This document shows positions 37,487 to 46,569 of a stretch of 64,000 bases of DNA, one piece after another. The position numbers and the translations under genes were made by a program. The stretch's first letter is position 1, and each line of letters starts with the position of its first letter. The notes below the pieces were generated by a model. The model saw only the letters and a list, made by a program, of their open reading frames with translations. It did no database searches and was not told the origin of the DNA. The stretch is from the NCBI RefSeq assembly GCF_029277445.1, contig NZ_CP119566.1:4094001-4158000 (forward strand), given 5' to 3'. Source of the stretch: Pararhizobium qamdonense (GTDB lineage: Bacteria; Pseudomonadota; Alphaproteobacteria; Rhizobiales; Rhizobiaceae).

Positions 37487-39747
37487 CCCTCACAGCCGCC
37501 GGAGAAGCGAAAGGCCCGCCTCAAAGTGGCGATCGAGAAGGCGAAGATCGGGACGGCGGGGATCGGGAAGATGCTGGCCGGGTCCGCGAGGGCCGGGAGG
37601 GCACGGCGGGTCCGTGGGTCGATGCGGTGCTGCTTGCAGCGCGTTATCTCGGCGTTGCGGTGTCGCCCGAGCTGGTGCGCAACTCTTCGGCCTGGGCCGG
37701 CCGCGCCGATAGTGGGCAGGCCATTATCGACATCGCCCTCTCCGCCGGGCTTTCCGGCACTTTCGTCGAAATCCCGTTGCATGAACTTTCCCCGATCATG
37801 CTCCCTGCGCTGGTTGCAGTCAGCGATACGCATACCGGCGTCATCACCAGAATAGACGGCGACAGAGCAACCCTTTCGATCTGGATCGATGGCCGGGCGG
37901 TTGACTATACCGTGCCGTTGCAAAAACTGGAAACCAAGCTTCCGGAGCGGCGGGTGCTCCTGGTGCGCGCGCGCGAGATCGTGCGGGATTCGCGGCTCGA
38001 CCGCTATCTCAGCCAACGGCCGCGTTCCTGGCTCACCGGTATTTTCACCAGCAATTGGCCGGTTCTGATCGAGCTTGGACTTGGCTCGCTTTTTGCAAAC
38101 CTGCTGGCGATCGGCACCTCGCTTTTTGCCATGCAGGTCTGGGACCGCGTGGTGCCGGCGCAGTCGCTCAATACGCTGTGGGTCTTAACCTCCGGACTGG
38201 TTGTGGCGCTCGTGCTGGAATTCCTGATCCGCACGGCGCGCCTTTCGATCGTCGATCATTTCGGCAAACAGGCCGATCTGAAGCTTTCCGCGATGTTCTT
38301 TGCGCGCGTCCTCAACATTCGCAATGATGCGCGGCCGCGTTCGCCGGGCACGCTCATTTCGCAGCTGCGCGATCTCGAGCAGATCCGCGAGCTGTTGACC
38401 TCGTCTGCACTCGGGGTGATGCTCGATCTGCCCTTCGTCGCCGCGTTCCTGTTCATCATCTGGCTGCTGGGCGGTCCTCTTGTCTTCGTTCCGCTTGCCG
38501 CGATCCCGCTCTTGATCATTCCCGGCGTCCTTGCGCAACTGCCGCTTGCCCGTCTGTCGGCGGAGGGTTTGAGCGAGGCTGCCCTGCGCAACACCATCCT
38601 GATGGAATCGATCTACCGGGCGGAGGATATTAAGATCCTGCAGGCCGAACCGCGCTTCCGCAGATTGTGGAACAGCACCAATCAGGTGAGCGGTGACATC
38701 GGGCTGAAGCAGCGCCAGCTCGGAGGCCTGCTGGTGAATTTTGCCCAGGCCGTGCAGCAGCTTGCCTATGCTGGTGTGGTGATTGCCGGCGTCTACGGCA
38801 TCCTCGATGGCAGCCTGTCGTTCGGCGCGGTTCTCGCCTGCTCGATCCTCACCAGCCGCACCATCGCTCCGGTCGGTCAGATTTCCGGGATCCTCAGCCG
38901 CCTGCAGAATGCGCGTGCCGGCAAGAAGGGCCTCGATTCCCTTCTCGATCTTCCCGTCGATCACGATCCGGAAAAACACAGCTACCACAAGCCCGCTCTG
39001 ATGGGCCGCTATCGCTTCGAAAACGTCGTCTACGCCTATGAGCCTGAGGCAAAGCCCGCCCTCGTCATTCCGGGGCTGGCGATCGAGCCCGGTGAACGCA
39101 TCGCGATCCTTGGCCGGGTCGGCGCCGGGAAATCGACATTTCTGCGGCTTGCAGCCGGGCTGGCGACGCCGGGCAAGGGCAATATCCTGCTCGATGGCAC
39201 GGCGATGGGCCTGATCGATATCGCCGATATTCGCCGCGATACCGGCGTCCTCCTCCAGGAGACCAGCCTGTTTTACGGCTCGCTGCGGGACAATCTCCTG
39301 ATCGGCAACCCGCTTGCCTCGGACGACCAGATTTTGGAAGCCATGCGGCTTTCCTGCGCCGATCAGCTTCTGCTCGATCAACCGCACGGGCTGGACCTCA
39401 AATTACGCGAGGGGGGAATTGGCCTGTCGGGCGGCCAGAAACAGGCCTTGATGCTGGCGCGGCTGGTTTTGCGCGCTCCCAGCATCGTCATTCTCGACGA
39501 GCCGACAGCATCTCTCGATGAAGGCACAGAACTCCTGATCATCGAGCGCATGAAGGCCTGGCTTGGGGAACGCACGCTGATCGTTGCCACCCATCGTTTC
39601 GCCCTGCTCGCTCTTGTCGACCGCATCATTGTCGTCGATGGCGGGCGCATCGTGCTCAACGGCGCCAAGGATGAGGTCCTGCGGGTCCTGTCCGGCAAGG
39701 GTCCGGCGCAGCCCGCTAACAGGGCGAACCTGGAGCAGCTCCCATGA
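37483..39747 (+). CDS. Type I secretion ABC exporter (LapB/HlyB type)
   Basis: A 754-residue inner-membrane ATPase-permease. Residues 45-150 are a C39-peptidase-like domain; I see no intact Cys/His catalytic pair, so it is probably the inactive substrate-docking kind. Membrane helices span about 190-450. Nucleotide-binding domain: Walker A GRVGAGKST (about 544), signature LSGGQ (about 648), Walker B IVILDEPTAS (about 669), switch histidine in VATHRF. Residues 9-42 form an unusual Gly/Asp/Glu/Arg-rich insertion. Overlaps both neighbours by 4 bases, a tightly coupled export operon for the adhesin. Confidence 0.92.
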   Translation: MTLTAAGEAKGPPQSGDREGEDRDGGDREDAGRVREGREGTAGPWVDAVLLAARYLGVAVSPELVRNSSAWAGRADSGQAIIDIALSAGLSGTFVEIPLHELSPIMLPALVAVSDTHTGVITRIDGDRATLSIWIDGRAVDYTVPLQKLETKLPERRVLLVRAREIVRDSRLDRYLSQRPRSWLTGIFTSNWPVLIELGLGSLFANLLAIGTSLFAMQVWDRVVPAQSLNTLWVLTSGLVVALVLEFLIRTARLSIVDHFGKQADLKLSAMFFARVLNIRNDARPRSPGTLISQLRDLEQIRELLTSSALGVMLDLPFVAAFLFIIWLLGGPLVFVPLAAIPLLIIPGVLAQLPLARLSAEGLSEAALRNTILMESIYRAEDIKILQAEPRFRRLWNSTNQVSGDIGLKQRQLGGLLVNFAQAVQQLAYAGVVIAGVYGILDGSLSFGAVLACSILTSRTIAPVGQISGILSRLQNARAGKKGLDSLLDLPVDHDPEKHSYHKPALMGRYRFENVVYAYEPEAKPALVIPGLAIEPGERIAILGRVGAGKSTFLRLAAGLATPGKGNILLDGTAMGLIDIADIRRDTGVLLQETSLFYGSLRDNLLIGNPLASDDQILEAMRLSCADQLLLDQPHGLDLKLREGGIGLSGGQKQALMLARLVLRAPSIVILDEPTASLDEGTELLIIERMKAWLGERTLIVATHRFALLALVDRIIVVDGGRIVLNGAKDEVLRVLSGKGPAQPANRANLEQLP

Positions 39748-40916
39748 CGGCTCTTTTGCCTTCGATCGATTATACCGGCGATATGCGCCGGGCCCGCTCA
39801 CTTTTGTGGCTGATCATGGCGTCGCTCGCCATTCTCCTCGCCTGGTCGGCCTTTGCCGAACTCGACGAGGTCGCGATCGGCGAGGGCAAGGTCACGCCAG
39901 CCTTGAAGGGGCAGATCGTCCAGAGCCTGGAAGGCGGTATCCTGGCGGAGCTTTCCGTGCGCGAAGGCGATATTGTCGAGGCAGGGCAGAATATCGCGAC
40001 GCTCGATCCCGTCCTGGCGCGGGCTTCCATGGAAGAGGCGCTGGCCAAGATCGCTTCCCTCAAGGCAAGGGCAGCCCGCCTTGAAGCGGAAATGAACGAT
40101 GAGACCGGCGTGACGTTTCCAGCCGATCTTCGCGAGGACATGCCGGTGGTGGAGCGCGAAAGGCAGCTCTTTGCCGCCAATCGCAGCGCGCTTGCCGAAA
40201 ACGTGGCCAATCTTCGCGAGCAGCTGCAACTGGCGCGCGACGAACTGGAAATTGCCGCGCCGCTTTTGAAGACCGGCGCTTCAAACCTGACCGAGGTGCT
40301 GCGCCTGCGGCAAAAGGTGGCCGAACTCTCGACGACGCTCGCGTCCACGCAAAGCGAATATCGCGTTGCGCTAAAGGCCGATTTCGCCACGACAATGGCC
40401 GAGCTTGAACCGCTCTTGAAGGTCTGGGAAGGGCGCGCCGACCAGCTGCGCCGGACCGCCATTACCTCGCCGGCGCGCGGTATCGTGAAAGATATCCGCA
40501 TTTCCACCATCGGCGGCGTCATGGGTCCGGGCGGGGAACTGATGGAGATCGTGCCATTGGGGGACCAGCTGCTGATCGAGGCGCGGCTCAGCCCGCGCGA
40601 CATCGCCTTCATCCATCCCGGCCAAGGCGCGACGGTAAAAATCAGTGCCTATGATTCGGGCATCTACGGAACCCTGACGGCCAAGGTCGATCGGATTTCC
40701 CCGGATACGATCGAAGACAGCGTGAACAAGGGCAACTACTATTACCGTGTCTACGTGCTGACCGACCAAGCCTATCTGGAAACCAAGGATGGCAAGCAAC
40801 ACCCGATCATGCCCGGCATGATAGCGACCGCCGAGATCAAAACCGGGCGCAATACGGTCATGAACTATTTGCTGAAACCGCTGCACAAGGCTGGTGAAGC
40901 GATGCGGGAGCGGTAG
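39744..40916 (+). CDS. HlyD-family membrane fusion protein of the type I secretion system
   Basis: Periplasmic adaptor joining the ABC exporter to the TolC-like channel. One N-terminal membrane helix (about residues 18-36), a lipoyl/barrel half-motif (GKVTPALKGQIVQSLEGGIL), long coiled-coil arms (about 95-220) and the second barrel strand set (ITSPARGIVKDI, PGQGATVKISAYD). The C-terminal PGMIATAEIKTGRNTVMNYLLKP is typical of type I adaptors. Length 390. Completes the secretion set. Confidence 0.93.
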   Translation: MTALLPSIDYTGDMRRARSLLWLIMASLAILLAWSAFAELDEVAIGEGKVTPALKGQIVQSLEGGILAELSVREGDIVEAGQNIATLDPVLARASMEEALAKIASLKARAARLEAEMNDETGVTFPADLREDMPVVERERQLFAANRSALAENVANLREQLQLARDELEIAAPLLKTGASNLTEVLRLRQKVAELSTTLASTQSEYRVALKADFATTMAELEPLLKVWEGRADQLRRTAITSPARGIVKDIRISTIGGVMGPGGELMEIVPLGDQLLIEARLSPRDIAFIHPGQGATVKISAYDSGIYGTLTAKVDRISPDTIEDSVNKGNYYYRVYVLTDQAYLETKDGKQHPIMPGMIATAEIKTGRNTVMNYLLKPLHKAGEAMRER

Positions 40917-41217
40917 CGCTCGACACAATTTGGAAGATGCGGCCTCGCCACGCCGCTGAAATTTGCCCCAAATTCACTTCGAACATTGAAAAATACACGG
41001 CCGCTGCTAAGACCGGGCCATGTGGAAAGCTAAAGATTTAACATTTATCACGATGGCCGCAGCTGGCCTGACCTGCGACCGGCACCCTTATTCAAAAGAA
41101 TATTTTCTAAGGGAATTTTCTGCGGCTGTTCTTGCGCACCATTCAAGCCCGGCGCAAGCGACGCTCCCTACCCTGTCCCGATCACCGGCATGATGCCGGG
41201 CAGAAGGGGACAATGAC
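40917..41217. other. Spacer after the secretion operon
   Basis: About 300 bases with no convincing gene. It has an AT-rich stretch near 41030-41110 that may be a promoter for the small ORF at 41218, and a short palindrome ccggcatgatgccgg (41185-41199) in front of that ORF. Confidence 0.4.
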
Positions 41218-41379
41218 ATGTCGAACATCACCGAATATTCCGCCGATTCCAACGATGCGGCCATCGCACTTTTCCTGCAGGACGAGAACGGCGACAAGCT
41301 GACCGACATTCTGGTGGACGCGCTGGACGAAGCCTTCCGGATCCTGCGCGATGAGCTGGGTTCCAGCGCGCTGAACTGA
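41218..41379 (+). CDS. Small acidic protein of unknown function (53 aa)
   Basis: ATG at 41218 with a purine-rich site (aagggg) about 10 bases upstream; stop at 41379. The product is acidic and helical, with the amphipathic run LTDILVDALDEAFRILRDEL. Not recognised. Codon positions look coding (GC-rich third bases). A perfect hairpin lies 68 bases downstream. Confidence 0.5.
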   Translation: MSNITEYSADSNDAAIALFLQDENGDKLTDILVDALDEAFRILRDELGSSALN

Positions 41380-41447
41380 GTTAGCAGCGCTTTTCAGACA
41401 CCTCCCGACGCACGCCTGTCGTGTTGCATCTCTATGATCTTCCTGTA

Positions 41448-41471
41448 CCGGGGCTCGATAACGAGCCCCGG
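41448..41471 (+). terminator. Perfect 10-bp hairpin after the 53-residue ORF
   Basis: ccggggctcg (41448-41457), loop ataa, cgagccccgg (41462-41471). No T-run follows, so it may be a transcript-end hairpin needing other factors, or part of a small RNA. Confidence 0.5.
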
Positions 41472-41603
41472 CAAGATGGCTTCCATCACGGTCCGAGCTA
41501 GCACTTCCCTAACGAAGATGGTTAATTTTTTAACTATTTTACGGTTATCTGGGGAACGGTTCGGCGGGTTGACCGTTGATGCGAAAACCCGGGAGGACTT
41601 TCG

Positions 41604-41792
41604 ATGATCTTCACTCTTCTCATGACAAAGCCCGACGAAGCCGACGATACCGGCACCTATGCCGATGGCGCATTCGATCTGCCTGCTATCGACTTGAAGG
41701 CGTCGCCACGCCGCATTCGCGGCCACGCCGCCCATCAGCGCGACTATGGCCGCAACCGCACGATCGAGCCGATCCCAGCCGGATTTGCCTGA
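41604..41792 (+). CDS. Small hypothetical protein (62 aa)
   Basis: ATG 41604 is preceded by a strong gggagga ribosome site 7 bases upstream, and an AT-rich stretch at 41518-41545 could be its promoter. The product is Asp-rich at the N-terminus and Arg/His-rich at the C-terminus. No family recognised. Confidence 0.5.
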   Translation: MIFTLLMTKPDEADDTGTYADGAFDLPAIDLKASPRRIRGHAAHQRDYGRNRTIEPIPAGFA

Positions 41793-41841
41793 GGGCATCC
41801 GGCTGGAAAAGTTAGGCTGTAAACGGAAATAATTACGACGC

Positions 41842-42669
41842 TCAAGCGCGCGGCTTCAGCTTCATGTGACGGTTGACGTCCTTGTAAAGCAGATAACGGA
41901 ATTTTCCGGGGCCACCCGCATAGCAGGCTTGCGGGCAGAACGCGCGAAGCCACATGTAATCACCGGCCTCGACCTCGACCCAATCCTGATTGAGCCTGTA
42001 GACCGCTTTGCCTTCCAGCACATAGAGCCCATGCTCCATGACATGGGTTTCAGCAAACGGGATCACCGCACCCGGCTCGAAGGTGACGATCGTCACATGC
42101 ATATCGTGGCGCAGGTCGTTCGGATCGACAAAACGCGTCGTCGCCCATTTGCCTTCGGTTCCTGCCATCGGCGATGGCGCGATATCCGCTTCATTGAGAA
42201 ACAGCGGCGTCGGCGCATCAAGCCCCTCGACGGCTTCATAGGCCTTGCGGATCCAATGAAACCGTACCGGCTGGCTGCTTGTGTTGCGCACCGACCATTG
42301 GCTTGCAGGCGGGATGAAGGCATAGCTGCCCGGGCGCATCTGATGCGTGTTCCCATCGAGCGTCACGCTCAACTCGCCTTCGACGACGAACAGCACGCCT
42401 TCGGCGCCATCATCCAGCTCCGGCCGGTCGCTGCCGCCGCCGGGCGCGACTTCCATGATATATTGCGAGAAGGTTTCGGCGAAACCGGAGAGCGGCCGTG
42501 ACAGGATCCAGAGCCGGGTGTTTTCCCAAAACGGCAGGAAGCTGGTGACGATATCCATCATCACGCCCTTGGGAATGATGGCATAGGCTTCGGTAAAGAC
42601 GGCGCGGTCCGTCAGCAACTGGGTCTGCGCGGGCGCGCCGCCCTGCGGGGCATAATAAGTGCGGTTCAT
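41842..42669 (-). CDS. (S)-ureidoglycine aminohydrolase, bicupin
   Basis: Mn-dependent bicupin enzyme of purine (allantoin) breakdown, converting (S)-ureidoglycine to ureidoglycolate and ammonia. Two cupin halves: the first includes FVVEGELSVTLDG and PGSYAFIPP; the second carries the metal-ligand pattern ETHVMEHGLYVLEGKAVY. The beginning MNRTYYAPQGG is characteristic. Length 275 is normal. No other purine-catabolism gene is adjacent, which is unusual. Confidence 0.88.
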   Translation of the reverse strand: MNRTYYAPQGGAPAQTQLLTDRAVFTEAYAIIPKGVMMDIVTSFLPFWENTRLWILSRPLSGFAETFSQYIMEVAPGGGSDRPELDDGAEGVLFVVEGELSVTLDGNTHQMRPGSYAFIPPASQWSVRNTSSQPVRFHWIRKAYEAVEGLDAPTPLFLNEADIAPSPMAGTEGKWATTRFVDPNDLRHDMHVTIVTFEPGAVIPFAETHVMEHGLYVLEGKAVYRLNQDWVEVEAGDYMWLRAFCPQACYAGGPGKFRYLLYKDVNRHMKLKPRA

Positions 42670-42908
42670 CTGCTTCCCTGAACGTTCGAATGATCAGCCA
42701 TGACGGCGGCGGGATGCCATCAGACACAGGAAATCATTAGCGCAACCCAGCGCCCAGATCACGCGGCAATTCCCTCCGATCTCCGGATTCAGTTTCACGT
42801 AGAAAGGGGAAATCGGCGAATACATCCACAACACGCAGCACAGACCTTTTGTGCCTTGAGTGCTGCTCTATCTAAGCCGCGACACAATATTGGCTGGAAT
42901 GGAATTGC

Positions 42909-43643
42909 ATGGCGGAATTTTGGGGCACGGTGACGGAACTCTGGCGCTATCCGGTAAGCGCCCTGCGGGGCGAGCGTATCGATTGGGCGCCGCTGGATGC
43001 ACATGGCGTCCTTCATGACCGTGGCTGGGGTCTGATCGACGCGGCCGGCAGTGTGGCATCGCCGGAAACCGAGCGCCGGTGGCGTTTCGTGCCGGATATG
43101 ATGGCGCGCATCGGGAGCGATGGCGTGGAGATCAATACGGACGGCGCGGCGTGGCTTCCTGTCCCATCGGACGCGGCCAATGCTGCGGCCTCCCAACGCG
43201 CCGGGTTTCCGGTCACGTTTCGCCGCTTGGCTACCACCATGGAAACAGCGAACACTGACCAGATCGCGCCGCGCTATGACCGGGGCCACCTGCATATCCT
43301 GACGACTGCGTCGCTGCGGAGCCTGGCGGAGCTGTTACCGCCATATGTGCTCGCGGATGTCAGGCGCTTCCGGCCGAATATTGTCATCGACATGAAAGAG
43401 GCCGAATCCGGCTTTCCGGACAGGCAGCTGATCGGCAGGCAGCTTCGGATCGGCGAGGCTCTGGTTTCTGTCAACGAGCCCTGCGAACGCTGCAGTTTTA
43501 CAGCACTTGCGCAGGGCGACCTGCCCTTTGCCAAGGAGGTCCTGCACACGATTGCGCGTCACGGCGGCGGCGGTTTCGGTATTCTTGCCGGTGTCGTCGA
43601 GGCGGCCCCGATCAGGGAGGGCGAGAGGGTCCGTATTATTTGA
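42909..43643 (+). CDS. MOSC-domain protein (molybdenum cofactor sulfurase-like)
   Basis: Has an N-terminal MOSC beta-barrel (VTELWRYPVSALRGERI, DRGWGLIDAAGSVAS) and a MOSC domain with the conserved cysteine in SVNEPCERCSF. The domain occurs in Moco sulfurases and in reductases such as YcbX and YiiM, so the substrate is open. 244 residues. Its 3' end overlaps the next gene by 8 bases, convergent. Confidence 0.85.
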   Translation: MAEFWGTVTELWRYPVSALRGERIDWAPLDAHGVLHDRGWGLIDAAGSVASPETERRWRFVPDMMARIGSDGVEINTDGAAWLPVPSDAANAAASQRAGFPVTFRRLATTMETANTDQIAPRYDRGHLHILTTASLRSLAELLPPYVLADVRRFRPNIVIDMKEAESGFPDRQLIGRQLRIGEALVSVNEPCERCSFTALAQGDLPFAKEVLHTIARHGGGGFGILAGVVEAAPIREGERVRII

Positions 43644-44787
43644 TGATCGTGCTGGGCGGGGTTGGGGTCGTTACCTCGCGAAGCCATTCCCGCCAGATCG
43701 ACACGAGAAGCGCCATCAGCACCGGCCCGACGAACAGGCCAAGGAAGCCCATGGTCTTGACGCCGCCGACCAGTCCGAAAAATGTCGGCAGGAAGGGCAG
43801 CTTGATCGGGCCGCCGACAAGCCTGGGGCGAAGCGTCTTGTCGACGATGAACAGTTCGACCGTTCCCCAGATGAACAGCGCGGCACCAGCCACCGGCGAC
43901 CCGCTGGCCACCAGATAGATTGAAACCAACGTGAAGCACAACGGCGCGCCGCCGGGGATAAGGGCCATTATCCCGGTGATGATGCCAAGCGTGACCGGGG
44001 ACGGAACCCCCGCCATCCAATAGGCGATCCCCAGCACGATGCCTTCGCCGATCGCGATAATGCCCATGCCGGTCACGGTCGAGCTGATGGTCAAGGGAAC
44101 GATGCGCGACACCCGCTCCCAGCGCATTGGCAGGATCCGCTCGCCGAGATGATCGAGCTGGGTCACGAGCTTTTCACCATCGCGATAGACGAAGAACAGC
44201 GTAATGAGCATGAACAGAAGTGTCAGCATCGATTGGAAGGCCGATGCGCCGACGACAAGCACGCCGCGATAGATATTGCCGATATTGGACCCGCTGACGA
44301 GCTGCACCAGTTCGCCGAGCGCACCGGGATGGCCGACATATTTGCCCCATTGAACGCCCAGCCAGACGCCAAGACCGGGGATCTGCGTGAGCCAGACCGG
44401 CACAGGCGCGCCGGCTGCATTGGTCTCGATCGTCCAGACGGCCCAGTTATGGACCTCATCAACCGCATAGACGGCAGCAAGCGAGATCGGTGCCACGATG
44501 AAGGATATCACTGCAATGATGGCAATTGTTGCGCCGATCGTCCGGTTGCCGCCGATTGCGCCAAGCAGCCTGCGGTAGATCGGCCAGCTGGCAAAGCCGA
44601 TGACGAGGGCTGCGAGCACCGGGACCAGAAACCCGTGAAAAAAATAGACGCCTGCCAGGAGGACAAAGACGAGAAGCCAGCGCGCGGCCGCAATCGGGCC
44701 GACCAGCGCCGAGCGTTCATAGGACGCGCGGCCGAAAAGCCGCGGTTCCGATGGCAATTGATCCCGATCACGATTGCTCAGTTGCAA
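43636..44787 (-). CDS. AI-2E family transporter (PerM/TqsA type)
   Basis: About eight membrane helices in the family arrangement: paired N-terminal helices (about residues 30-75), a soluble loop (about 90-195) and a C-terminal helix bundle with PSPVTLGIITGIMALIPGGA and the LVGGPIKLPFLPTFFGLVGG signature. Despite the name, substrates vary (autoinducer-2, Na/Li, unknown). Start: the frame opens at TTG 44802, but a ggagg site there points to TTG 44787, 8 bases later, as the real start. Confidence 0.85.
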   Translation of the reverse strand: MQLSNRDRDQLPSEPRLFGRASYERSALVGPIAAARWLLVFVLLAGVYFFHGFLVPVLAALVIGFASWPIYRRLLGAIGGNRTIGATIAIIAVISFIVAPISLAAVYAVDEVHNWAVWTIETNAAGAPVPVWLTQIPGLGVWLGVQWGKYVGHPGALGELVQLVSGSNIGNIYRGVLVVGASAFQSMLTLLFMLITLFFVYRDGEKLVTQLDHLGERILPMRWERVSRIVPLTISSTVTGMGIIAIGEGIVLGIAYWMAGVPSPVTLGIITGIMALIPGGAPLCFTLVSIYLVASGSPVAGAALFIWGTVELFIVDKTLRPRLVGGPIKLPFLPTFFGLVGGVKTMGFLGLFVGPVLMALLVSIWREWLREVTTPTPPSTIIK

Positions 44788-44962
44788 AAGGCGTTCCTCC
44801 AAGTGTCACACAAGATGACAGCAAAACCCACGGCTAGCCAGCATGTTTGCGTTGTGCACGGCAAACGCGTCAGCATGCGGCATAGGTAAGTATGGCCGTA
44901 GGGTCAACACAAGCGGATGACAAACGATTGTCAAAGGTGATGATCAACGGTCAAATGCGGCA

Positions 44963-46177
44963 TCATGCCACTTTCAGGGCCGCTGTCTTCTTCGACCGGT
45001 CGAGGAAGACAGACGACAGGAAGATGCCGATACCGGCCACTGCCATCATCGCGCCGACGAGGCCGGTCGATGTCCAGCCGTAACCGGCGGCGATGGAAAG
45101 GCCGCCAAGCCAGGCGCCAAGCGCATTGGCGAGATTGAAGGCGGAATGGCTGAGCGCCGCCGCCAGTGTCTGTGCCTTGCCGGCCACATCCATCAGCCGC
45201 ATCTGGATGCCCGGCACGACGGCAAAACCGCCGCCGATCAGGAGAACGTTGATGACCGCCATCCAGGGTGTGTTCATGGTGAAATAGAACAGCACATAGG
45301 CGAACAGATTGAAGACCAGCGCAATGCCGATGGCCGGCATCAGCCGCCAGTCGGCCAGACGCGAGCCGGCGATATTGCCGAGGATCATGCCGGCGCCGAA
45401 AACCGATAGCAGGATCGGGACGGTTCCAAGCGACACGCCTGCGACCTCGGTCAAGGCTGGGGTGATGTAGCTGAAGACCGAGAACATGCCGCCACAGCCG
45501 ATTGCGCAGATGCCAAGCGTAAGCCAGACCTGGGATTTGCCAAGGGCGCCGAGCTCCGTCAGCGGCGATGCTGACGGGTTGCGCCGGTCCTTCGGCACAT
45601 AAAACCATGTCAGGACAACGGTCAGCACGCTGATGGCGCCGACGATGGCAAAGGCTGCGCGCCAGCCGAGCGCCTGACCGAACCAGGCCGCAAGTGGCGT
45701 TCCGACCAAGGTCGCGACGGTCAGACCCATCATGACACGGCCGATGGCGCGTGCGCGCTGATGCGGCGCCGCCATGCCGGCGGCAACCAGGGCCGCAACG
45801 CCGAAATAGGCACCATGCGGCAGGCCTGCGAGAAAGCGGGCCGCGACCAGAAGACCGAAACTCCCGGCGGCGGCACTGGCCAGATTGCCGAGCGCAAACA
45901 GGCTCATCAGTGCCAGAAGCATGTTATGTCTCGAATACCGCGCAGCAAGCACTGCAATAAGCGGCGCGCCGACGACAACGCCGATCGCATAGGCGCTGAT
46001 CACGTGGCCGGCATAGGGAACCGAGACCGAAAGATCACCGGCCACCTGCGGCAAAAGCCCCATGATGGCAAATTCACCGGTACCGATGCCGAAGCCGCCG
46101 ACGGCCAGGGCCAGTTCTGCACTGGACATGCCTCCCCAGCGGGCGGCCGGAATGGAAGAAAGAGCATCGTCTGACAT
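44963..46177 (-). CDS. MFS exporter, drug/sugar efflux (DHA1) type
   Basis: A 404-residue, 12-helix major facilitator protein. The N-terminal helix GGFGIGTGEFAIMGLLPQVA and the helix 2-3 segment AARYSRHNMLL are typical of the AraJ/YdhP/Cmx-like efflux group. Substrate unknown. Start placed at ATG ending at 46177 (MSDDALSS); the frame is open 34 codons further but that part does not look like family sequence. Divergent from fadD. Confidence 0.87.
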   Translation of the reverse strand: MSDDALSSIPAARWGGMSSAELALAVGGFGIGTGEFAIMGLLPQVAGDLSVSVPYAGHVISAYAIGVVVGAPLIAVLAARYSRHNMLLALMSLFALGNLASAAAGSFGLLVAARFLAGLPHGAYFGVAALVAAGMAAPHQRARAIGRVMMGLTVATLVGTPLAAWFGQALGWRAAFAIVGAISVLTVVLTWFYVPKDRRNPSASPLTELGALGKSQVWLTLGICAIGCGGMFSVFSYITPALTEVAGVSLGTVPILLSVFGAGMILGNIAGSRLADWRLMPAIGIALVFNLFAYVLFYFTMNTPWMAVINVLLIGGGFAVVPGIQMRLMDVAGKAQTLAAALSHSAFNLANALGAWLGGLSIAAGYGWTSTGLVGAMMAVAGIGIFLSSVFLDRSKKTAALKVA

Positions 46178-46356
46178 GGGAAGACCTGCCTGGAGCCGCA
46201 TCGGCCCAAAGGATTTTCGTTCTGAAATGGGAAGCCAAGGCCGATTTGGGAGGAGGATCTTGGCGGTATTGCAACGCAATATACCTTTTCGCGCCTGCTC
46301 GCAAAGGGATTGATGCGGAGGGATACCGCAAAATCTGGCCGCAGGCGCGCTGCTTA

Positions 46357-46383
46357 TTGACGTTTACGTCAAGGTTATATAAT
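46357..46383 (+). promoter_or_regulatory. Palindromic operator and promoter-like site upstream of fadD
   Basis: Bases 46357-46372 form the palindrome TTGACGT-TT-ACGTCAA (7-bp arms, 2-base spacer). It resembles MerR-type sites with ACGTnnACGT cores, such as LiuR sites for acyl/branched-chain catabolism. The left arm could double as a -35 (TTGACG), with TATAAT at 46378-46383, 15 bases away. The remaining parts of the 46178-46569 spacer show no gene. Confidence 0.5.
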
Positions 46384-46569
46384 TCGGAATAGTCTTGATG
46401 GCGTGCAGCAAAAGCCCCATCTTGATCGGGCGAAGGATCTGGAGGGATTGTTTCGCGCCTGCGCACAGGCCTGCCGGAGACATGTTCGGACAGGGTTGTT
46501 CATGGACAAGGGAGAGACGGTGCGCTTTGTTTTCGTGGCGCAGCGCCGGACCGATGAGGGAGAGAGACG

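Noticed and set aside
42700..42933. 77-codon frame overlapping the MOSC start
   Set aside because: Runs through the divergent promoter spacer and the first codons of the MOSC gene without a ribosome site or motif.
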